Positions 58,252 through 64,000 of a stretch of DNA of 64,000 bases are shown piece by piece (positions within the stretch are counted from its first letter, which is position 1; the number at the start of each line of letters is the position of its first letter). The translations under genes were made by a program, and so were the position numbers. This stretch comes from Mesorhizobium sp. L-8-3 (GTDB taxonomy: Bacteria > Pseudomonadota > Alphaproteobacteria > Rhizobiales > Rhizobiaceae). A model generated the notes under the pieces. That model was not told where the DNA came from, ran no database searches, and was given only the letters and a program-made list of their open reading frames with translations. The stretch covers positions 930,001 through 994,000 of the forward strand of contig NZ_AP023262.1 of NCBI RefSeq assembly GCF_016756615.1. The letters run 5' to 3'.

Positions 58252-59289
58252 TCAGCGCAGGACATGCTCTTCCGAGAAAAGCTGCCAGACGACGACGAAC
58301 AGCGCCGCGATCGCGGGGCCGAGCACGAAGCCGCTGAGGCCCAGAACGCCCAGGCCGCCGATGGTGGAGACGAGCACGAGATAGTCGGGCATGCTCGCCT
58401 GCCGGCCGACCACCACCGGCCGCAGCAGGTTGTCGGCCATGCTGATCACGAGCACGCCGTATGCCAGCAGGATCACGCCCTTGATCCAGGCTCCGCCGGC
58501 CATCAGGATCAGGGCGGCCGGCACCCACACAAGCGCCGAGCCGACTGCCGGAACGACCGAAACCAACGCCATCACCGCGCCCCAGAAGACGGATCCGCCG
58601 ATCCCCAGTATCGCGAAGATCGTGCCACCGAGCGCGCCCTGGACCAGGCCGATGATGGCCGTTCCCTTCAGCGTGGCGATCGACACTTCGGCGAATTTGC
58701 CGAACAGGCGCTGTTTCTGATCGTCCGGGAGGGGCACCGCCTGGAATATGGCGCGGTAGATGCCGTCGCCGTCGCGGAAAATGAAGAACAGCAGATAAAG
58801 CGTCAGGAAGAAGTTGATCACGAAGGCTGCCGCGTTCTGGCCGGCGCCGAGCAGCAGGGACAGCACGAATTCGCCGCCGCGCAGAACCGCGGCCTGAAGC
58901 CGCTCCGTGATGCTGCCGAGATCGATCCCGACACCGGTCAGCCAGTGGTCGATCTCGGGCAGAAGCAGGCCTTGCAGCCGGCGGAATGTCGCATTGGGAT
59001 CGACTTCGCCGCTCTGGATGCGGGCATAGAACGACGCGCCCTCGGCGAGAATCATCGAGCCAAGGACGAAAATCGGGATCAGGACGAAGACGATGATCAA
59101 CAGCACCGTCAGGGCCGCGGCGATGCCGTGGCGCCCGGACAGCCGGGTCTCCATCCATTTCATCACCGGGCGGAACAGCACGCCGAGCACGACGGCCCAG
59201 AATATGGCCTGCCATACGACCGTCAGGATGAACGCGAAGGCGACCGTCGCGCCGGTCGCCAGCAGAATCAGGACGGCGTTGCGGTTCAC
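58252..59289 (-). CDS. AI-2E family transporter (PerM/TqsA-like)
   Basis: This integral membrane protein has about 345 residues and about eight helices. Family landmarks are FWAVVLGVLFRPVMKWMETRL near 26-46, ILGIGGSVFWGAVMALVSVVPAVGSALVWVPAAL around 210-245 (by its VPAVGSALVWVP core) and NLLRPVVVGRQASMPDYLVLVSTIGGLG near 282-309. GTG 59289 with AAGGAAGG is preferred over the ATG at 59364, which would add a hydrophilic tail. The family includes the AI-2 exporter TqsA and sodium/proton antiporters; the substrate here is unknown. Confidence 0.88.
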   Translation of the reverse strand: MNRNAVLILLATGATVAFAFILTVVWQAIFWAVVLGVLFRPVMKWMETRLSGRHGIAAALTVLLIIVFVLIPIFVLGSMILAEGASFYARIQSGEVDPNATFRRLQGLLLPEIDHWLTGVGIDLGSITERLQAAVLRGGEFVLSLLLGAGQNAAAFVINFFLTLYLLFFIFRDGDGIYRAIFQAVPLPDDQKQRLFGKFAEVSIATLKGTAIIGLVQGALGGTIFAILGIGGSVFWGAVMALVSVVPAVGSALVWVPAALILMAGGAWIKGVILLAYGVLVISMADNLLRPVVVGRQASMPDYLVLVSTIGGLGVLGLSGFVLGPAIAALFVVVWQLFSEEHVLR

Positions 59290-59450
59290 GGGCCTTCCTT
59301 CATGGCCGACGGCGCGGCATCCCGGCCCTTCCTTGGGGGTGAGTGCGCCCGGCTTTCGCTTCATCCATCAACACTTCGCCGACGCCGAATGTCCAGAAGA
59401 ATCATACGGGACCCCGGATGGCCTGGGAGGCGCCGAACGGCCGGCCGCCG

Positions 59451-60221
59451 TCACAACGAGAGCGGCAGCTCCAGCCAGTCGGCATAGATCCTGTCGCGGT
59501 GTTCGAGCAGGATGGAATCGAGTGCCGCCTCGGTCGCGGCGTCGCGCGTCTCGAAGACTTTCCGGGTCACGGGATCCATAGCGCATTGCGCTTCGGGCAA
59601 CGGCACGAACATGCCCATGAAGGCCGCGCCGTACACATCCACCGCGGTCAAGGCATTGCCCAGGTAGAAGGGGCTCCCTGCGTCGCGCTGCACCTTCAGA
59701 CGCGACGCGAGCATGCCGAGCAGCTCGACGACACGGCCGCCCGCGGCCGCGCCGGTCTCGGGCCTGTGGCCGTATTTCCTGCCGAGATATTTTGCAACGG
59801 GCGCCGGAAAGCCGCCGGCCTGTGCCAGGCCCATATGCACCAGTTGCAGGCGGCGCGACCAGCCGAGGCCGCCCTCGCCGCAGATCTCATGGGCGAGGCC
59901 GAAGGCAAGGGCACGATCGGCTGGATCCCGCGGCAGCAATGGCGGCTCGGGCGCGAGACGTTCGGCCAGGAGCAGGATGTCGTCCCAGCGGTCGCGGGGC
60001 CGTTCGCCCTCATAGATCGCCACCGGGCCGCTGCGCTGCCCTGCCCACTCCTTCAGGGTCTCGCTGTCATAGGCCAGCCGCACCGCAGTCCAGTCAATGC
60101 CCTTGACGTGCAGGATGCCCTTGGCCGCTTCACCCCAGGGGCTGGGGATGCCGCTGACCACCACCATGCGCAAGCCGCCGCGGCCGATCGCCTCTTCCAC
60201 GCTCACATAGTCGAATGCCAT
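59451..60221 (-). CDS. glutathione S-transferase-like protein
   Basis: This 256-residue protein has a thioredoxin-like N-terminal part with an added strand (LRMVVVSGIPSPWGEAAKGILHVKGI). The cis-Pro/acidic region is SGPVAIYEGERPRDRWDDILLLAERLAP, comparable to the glutathione-binding PxxxxxE/S segment. The all-helical GST C-terminal domain (about 95-250) has SPFYLGNALTAVDVYGAAFMGMF, the usual capping-box Asp. The canonical N-terminal Ser/Tyr/Cys is not obvious; Ser27 or Trp29 could stand in. GGAG precedes the ATG. The function is unknown. Confidence 0.78.
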   Translation of the reverse strand: MAFDYVSVEEAIGRGGLRMVVVSGIPSPWGEAAKGILHVKGIDWTAVRLAYDSETLKEWAGQRSGPVAIYEGERPRDRWDDILLLAERLAPEPPLLPRDPADRALAFGLAHEICGEGGLGWSRRLQLVHMGLAQAGGFPAPVAKYLGRKYGHRPETGAAAGGRVVELLGMLASRLKVQRDAGSPFYLGNALTAVDVYGAAFMGMFVPLPEAQCAMDPVTRKVFETRDAATEAALDSILLEHRDRIYADWLELPLSL

Positions 60222-60302
60222 TTTCGCTCCTGCAGGCTTGCTTCAGTGAGCATGCACAGTTCCACACCGGCGGGCAGAAAGGCAAGCGACGGGGCGAGAC
60301 CC

Positions 60303-60707
60303 TCACTCCGGTTCGCCGATGCCTTCGGGTTTGGGACGCGCCTCGCCGGTGACGCTGTGGGTGTGCTCGAGCGCCGGCCTGACTTCGATCGATCCCATGG
60401 CGGCCATAGGGCTCCGCGCGGCGAGGCTTATGGCCTCGTTGAGATCGCGCGCCTCGACGAGGAAGAAGCCGCCGAGGAACTCCTTGGTTTCGACATAGGG
60501 CCCGTCGGTGCTCGACATCCTGCCGTTGCGCACACGCACAACCGCCGCCGTGCCCGGCGGTTGCAACGGCTGGGCCAGGACGAGATGGCCGCGCCGCCTC
60601 AAGTCCCAGTCGAATTCGATGGAATCGTCGACGAGCTTGTTGCCCTCTTCGGGTGACAGGGCGGCCATGGCCTCGCCGTCGACATGGACCAGGCAGACAT
60701 ATTTCAT
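60303..60707 (-). CDS. YCII-related (DGPF) domain protein
   Basis: This 134-residue protein starts MKYVCLVHVDGEAMAALSPEE and carries the DGPYVETKEFLGGFFLVEARDLNEAI block (about 68-93) typical of YciI/DGPF proteins. The conserved His/Asp pair of the ferredoxin-like fold (His8, Asp near 68) is present. The C-terminal 25 residues are polar and probably disordered. GGAGGT lies eight bases before ATG 60707. Its function is unknown; relatives are often encoded near sigma-factor or GST genes. Confidence 0.85.
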   Translation of the reverse strand: MKYVCLVHVDGEAMAALSPEEGNKLVDDSIEFDWDLRRRGHLVLAQPLQPPGTAAVVRVRNGRMSSTDGPYVETKEFLGGFFLVEARDLNEAISLAARSPMAAMGSIEVRPALEHTHSVTGEARPKPEGIGEPE

Positions 60708-60802
60708 CACAGACCTCCATGTTTTGCTTGCACCAATGGTCGCCCGGGGCCTGGCGGCTTCGACGGAGCCGGGGAAAAATTGTCTGCGATCGGGTCGTCG
60801 GC

Positions 60803-61945
60803 CTACCAGCCCCGGAAGCGCGGCCAGTATTGCAGCGCGCCGTCGCCGGCGGCCGGGATCACCTCGTAGCCGTCGAACTGCGCGGCCGTAGCGCAGGCGT
60901 GATTGGGCAGGATGCGCAGCATGGTGCCGACGGGAAGATCGGGAAGCACGGCGCGGCTGCCTGAGCGGACCGCGACGATGCCGTGTTCCTGGTTGGCGCC
61001 GATGACGACGAGATCGTCGATCACCCGGCCCTCGATGCCGCAGACCAGCCCGTAACCCTGGTCCACCGCCTGGCTCGCCGTCCCGCGATCGCGCGACATC
61101 GCCATCCATCCCGCATCGACCAGCACCCAGCCGCGCTCCTTCTGGTGGCCGATCACCGTGGTCAGGACGGAAAGCGCGATGTCTTCGACCGTGCAGACGC
61201 CGATGCCGGCCATGACGAGATCGAAGAAGACATGCACCCCGGCGCGGACCTCCGTCACTCCGGTCAGGTCACGCGCGAAATGCGCGGTTGGCGTGGAGCC
61301 GACGCTGACCATGGGGCAGGCATGGCCGCCCGTCCGCAGTTCCTTGGCCGCTGCCACGACCGCGTCGCGCTCGCGCTCCGCGAAGGCGACGAGTTCGTCC
61401 TCACCTCGCGCACCGTAGCTGCCGCCCGCATGCGTCATGACGCCTCTGAGCTCTGCGCCGCCCGACGCCAGGATCGTTGCAATCTCCAGGACCGTCGGGT
61501 CGCCGGGCCGCAGCCCGGCGCGATGGCCGTCGCTGTCGATCTCGATCACGGCAGGAATCGCGTGCTTCGCCTCGCGCGAGGCCTGCGCGACGCACTCGGC
61601 CTGGGCGACCGAATCGAGAAGCACGATCAGGTCGCATCCGGTGCCGCGCAGCGCGAGCACACGCGGCAGCTTCTGCGGCGTGATGCCGACGGCGTAGAGG
61701 ATATCGGTGATGCCGGCCTTGGAGAAGACCTCGGCCTCCCGCAGGGTGGAGACCGTCGCGCCGCTCGCCCTGGCCATCACCTGTTTCGCCGCGTCCACGG
61801 ACTTGACCGTCTTCAGATGCGGCCGGCCGGCCACGCCAAGCGCCGACAGGCGGTCGTCGAGACGCCCGATGTTCCGCATCATGATGGCCTCGTCGAGGAC
61901 GAGGCAGGGGGTCGACAGTCGGCTCAGGCTACTGGCGTGGCTCAT
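60803..61945 (-). CDS. D-threonine aldolase/D-serine dehydratase-like PLP enzyme (DSD1 type)
   Basis: This 380-residue alanine-racemase-fold enzyme carries the PLP lysine in RPHLKTVKSVDAAKQVM (Lys near 45). VSTLREAEVFSKAGITDILYA near 64-84 and EIDSDGHRAGLRPGD near 140-154 follow. SVGSTPTAHFARDLTGVTEVRAGVHVFFD near 210-238 carries the phosphate site. The C-terminal metal motif HACATAAQFDGY near 347-358 provides His and Cys as in D-threonine aldolases and eukaryotic D-serine dehydratases. These enzymes use D-3-hydroxyamino acids. The exact activity cannot be told from sequence. The ATG at 61945 starts a single-gene unit. Confidence 0.88.
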   Translation of the reverse strand: MSHASSLSRLSTPCLVLDEAIMMRNIGRLDDRLSALGVAGRPHLKTVKSVDAAKQVMARASGATVSTLREAEVFSKAGITDILYAVGITPQKLPRVLALRGTGCDLIVLLDSVAQAECVAQASREAKHAIPAVIEIDSDGHRAGLRPGDPTVLEIATILASGGAELRGVMTHAGGSYGARGEDELVAFAERERDAVVAAAKELRTGGHACPMVSVGSTPTAHFARDLTGVTEVRAGVHVFFDLVMAGIGVCTVEDIALSVLTTVIGHQKERGWVLVDAGWMAMSRDRGTASQAVDQGYGLVCGIEGRVIDDLVVIGANQEHGIVAVRSGSRAVLPDLPVGTMLRILPNHACATAAQFDGYEVIPAAGDGALQYWPRFRGW

Positions 61946-62086
61946 GGTTCCATCCGTTCGGTTCTTTCGCAGCTTATCCGGGCCGGTTCGAGATTTCGAT
62001 CACCAGCTGGCGCGCCGGCCGATCACGACGAGCCGCCCGGGGAAGCTCGTGCTGCGCCATGGAAGACCCGGGGCGGGCGGCCGAAG

Positions 62087-62555
62087 TCAGCCATCGCCCC
62101 GGAGCACCTCGCCGGAGGTCACGACGGCCCAGCACGCCTCCGCGCTGCCCGCCTGCCGGAGCTTCTTCAAAACCTCAGGCGAACGGAGCTGCCGCGCCAC
62201 GGCCGCGAGCAGATTGAGATGATCCTTGCCGCCGTCTGCGGGGACGAGCAGCAGGAAGACGAGGTCGACCGGGATATCGTCGATCGCATCGAAGTCGATC
62301 GGCCGCGCCAGCCTTACGAACATGCCGAAGGGCCCGGGCAAGGCCCGCGACCCTGGTGTGCGGGATGGCGACGCCCTCGCCGATGCCCGTCGAGCCCAGT
62401 TTTTCGCGGGCATGAAGAGGGTCGAGGACCTCATGTTCGGCCAGGCCGAGCGTCTCCCCGGCCCGCTTCGCCAGGAACTCCAGCACCTTCAGCTTCGACG
62501 GCGCGGCGAGATCGGCGACGACGTCCCCCGGCTGGAGGAATTCCGATAGCTGCAT
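62087..62555 (-). pseudogene. ptsN: ptsN, PTS IIA-like nitrogen-regulatory protein, frameshifted
   Basis: The gene starts MQLSEFLQPGDVVADLAAPS at 62555 after AGGAGAGCAGGG. It runs in frame to the active-site His block GIGEGVAIPHTRVAGLAR, the phosphorylated His being in IPHTR. Then the frame changes near 62336-62344, within the palindromic run cccgggccc. The rest (PFGMFVRLARPIDFDAIDDI, VDLVFLLLVPADGGKDHLNL) is read in another frame to the stop at 62087. One extra base explains it. The two parts together have the normal length of about 155 residues. It could be a true inactivation or a sequencing error. In the family the protein regulates potassium and nitrogen responses through the phosphotransfer system. 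Confidence 0.8.
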
Positions 62556-62760
62556 GACCCTGCTCTCCTGATCTTTCGGCCGGCGTCGGTCCCACGCCGA
62601 ATGTTCCGATGCGCAATTCCGGACGCAGGACGCTGCGCGCCCCTGCCGGAATTGCCTTACAGAGCGTCGCGTGAAAAAGGATTCGCGCGACACGCTGCAG
62701 GTTCTTGATTTGGCGCATGTCTTTTCCCCGAAACCGTTACACACTTTCGGGAGACATGCT

Positions 62761-63453
62761 TCAGTCCGCCTCGCGCAGGCGATAGCCGACGCCGGTCTCG
62801 GTGGTGATGTATTGCGGCTGATCCGGCGTCCGCTCGATCTTCTGGCGAAGCTGGCGCACATAGACCCTCAGATATTGCACATCGGTCAAACCGCCCCAGA
62901 CCCTGTCCAGCAGGAACCGATGCGTCAGCACCTTGCCGGCATGCTGCACCAGCAGGCGAAGGATGTCGTATTCCTTGGGCGACAGCTTCACCTCGCGGTC
63001 GCCCACCTTGACGATGCGCTTCACCAGGTCGACGGACAAGTCACCGGTGTGGAACACCGGCCTCTCCCCTTGCTGCTGCAGCCGATGGCGCAGAGCCACC
63101 CGGATGCGCGCCACCAGCTCGTTCATGCCGAAGGGTTTCGTGACGTAGTCGTCGGCGCCGAGCTCCAGCGCCTTGACGATGCCGGCCTCGTCTGTGCGGC
63201 TGGACAGGATGACGACGGGCAACTCCAGCCCCTCGTCGCGCCACTGCCTGAGAAGATCGTGGCCGGCCATGTCAGGCAGGCCGAGATCGAGCAGAACCAG
63301 GTCCGGCCGCTCGGCCCTGACCTGCTCGACGGCGGTGCGGGCATTGCCGGCCTCGACGATCGCATAGTCCTGCGTGCCGAGCCCGACGCGCAGGAGCTTG
63401 CGGATCGGCGGCTCGTCATCGACGACAAGTATCTTCACGCCGGATGCGGTCAT
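62761..63453 (-). CDS. kdpE: response regulator KdpE (OmpR family)
   Basis: This 230-residue regulator of the potassium-uptake kdp system has an N-terminal receiver with the acidic pair DDE near 12, the phospho-acceptor Asp in LVLLDLGLPDM (about 55), Ser/Thr in VILSS and Lys in YVTKPF. The C-terminal winged helix (about 130-228) has KLSPKEYDILRLLVQHAGKVLTH and LRVYVRQLRQKIE. Its start overlaps the kdpD stop by ATGA. No kdpFABC structural genes are in the window, which fits a separate locus or a location just beyond the right edge. Confidence 0.9.
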   Translation of the reverse strand: MTASGVKILVVDDEPPIRKLLRVGLGTQDYAIVEAGNARTAVEQVRAERPDLVLLDLGLPDMAGHDLLRQWRDEGLELPVVILSSRTDEAGIVKALELGADDYVTKPFGMNELVARIRVALRHRLQQQGERPVFHTGDLSVDLVKRIVKVGDREVKLSPKEYDILRLLVQHAGKVLTHRFLLDRVWGGLTDVQYLRVYVRQLRQKIERTPDQPQYITTETGVGYRLREAD

Positions 63454-64000
63454 GTCGCTTGCTCCACCTCGGGGGCCTCGGCCGCAGCCGTCATGCGAAT
63501 CGTGAAGACGGCGCCGGGGCGGTCGGTCCGGCTGCCGGCCTCGATCGTGCCGCCCATCGCTTCGACGAAGCCCCGGCAGATGGACAGGCCGAGACCGGTG
63601 CCGGCGCGCACCCGATCGCCCTTGCGCACCCGGTAGAAGGTGTCGAAGATCCGCTCGAGATCCGCCGCCGGAATGCCAGGCCCCTCGTCCATGACCTGCA
63701 CCACGACCCAGCCATTGTCGCTCCAGCCCCGGATAAGGATGGCGGTGTCGGGAGGGGAATATTTGGCGGCATTGTCGAGCAGGTTGAACAGCGCCTGCTC
63801 GAACAGCACGGGGTCGACCTTCAGCATCGGCAGGTCGGGCGGCAGTTCCACCTCCGTCCGATGATCGGCCGTCACCTTGGCGGCGCGGCGCAGCGCGGAG
63901 CCGACGATATCGCCGACATAGTGCCAGGCGAAGTTCGGCTCCATCGCGCCGGATTCGATCCTGGTCATATCGAGCAGGTTGGAGATGAAGCGGTTGAGCC
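63450..64000 (-). CDS. kdpD: sensor histidine kinase KdpD, C-terminal part (cut by the window edge)
   Basis: The visible 183 codons are the end of a histidine kinase. The frame enters from beyond 64000 with the phosphoacceptor-helix end RFISNLLDMTRIESGA. The ATP-binding domain has the N box FEQALFNLLDNAAKYSPPD, G1 VMDEGPGIPAADLERIFDTFYR and G2 GTGLGLSICRGFVEAMGGTIEA. The order kdpD-kdpE with ATGA overlap, and ptsN next, identifies it as KdpD. The N-terminal sensor domains are not visible here. Confidence 0.85.
   Translation of the reverse strand, partial: LNRFISNLLDMTRIESGAMEPNFAWHYVGDIVGSALRRAAKVTADHRTEVELPPDLPMLKVDPVLFEQALFNLLDNAAKYSPPDTAILIRGWSDNGWVVVQVMDEGPGIPAADLERIFDTFYRVRKGDRVRAGTGLGLSICRGFVEAMGGTIEAGSRTDRPGAVFTIRMTAAAEAPEVEQAT

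Overview
The window is high-GC DNA from an alphaproteobacterium, most likely of the order Hyphomicrobiales (Rhizobiales). The evidence is a GTTC-N7-GTTC LexA box, a TGA-N9-TCA iron box of the RirA type, a NasS/NasT nitrate switch, a KdpDE-PtsN neighbourhood, and the gene complement itself. A genus cannot be named from the sequence alone. No rRNA, tRNA, insertion sequence, integrase or CRISPR array was seen.

Region 1 (1-20501) is an acyl-CoA catabolic island. A leftward operon runs from an enoyl-CoA hydratase (10688) through an ADP-forming acyl-CoA ligase, two translationally coupled acyl-CoA dehydrogenases, two SDRs (one a fusion with a decayed second SDR domain) and a CMD protein. It is followed by tctBA and a broken hydratase gene. 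tctC, a TetR regulator and an SMP-30 lactonase lie to the right. Copies of a TGACCGRYCGGTCA palindrome sit before tctB, before the hydratase, before tctC and between tetR and the lactonase gene, so one TetR regulon is likely. A LysR gene, a flavin-dependent monooxygenase plus flavin reductase, a CaiB-type pseudogene, and a second acyl-CoA dehydrogenase/acyl-CoA ligase pair follow.

Region 2 (20511-30837) is nitrate assimilation: narK-nirB-nirD-nasA-cysG, preceded by nasS-nasT. The narK upstream region carries an NtrC-type palindrome, a sigma-54 promoter, a hexaloop hairpin of the ANTAR-target type and an intrinsic terminator, in that order. The cysG product has a truncated, motif-poor methyltransferase half.

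Region 3 (30931-43688) holds an adenylate/guanylate cyclase receptor, a ferric-hydroxamate uptake locus (fhuA-fhuD-fhuB with divergent fhuC), an SOS-type DNA polymerase IV, an animal-type haem peroxidase and a DUF2277 protein.

Region 4 (43987-53172) holds a sulfate ABC transporter (cysP-T-W-A), a decayed nuoB remnant and a minimal Csu-type chaperone-usher pilus operon.

Region 5 (53173-64000) holds a GntR regulator facing an ABC transporter plus kynureninase operon (kynurenine or tryptophan use). After it come an AI-2E family permease, a GST-like protein, a YCII protein, a D-threonine-aldolase-like PLP enzyme, a frameshifted ptsN, kdpE and the 3' part of kdpD. Two intergenic palindromic repeat modules recur at 27257, 43719 and 58179. 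Gene-free stretches over 300 bases are 10689-11123 (operators), 28661-29005 (nitrate leader), 41222-41697 (little seen) and 47783-48318 (mostly the nuoB remnant).
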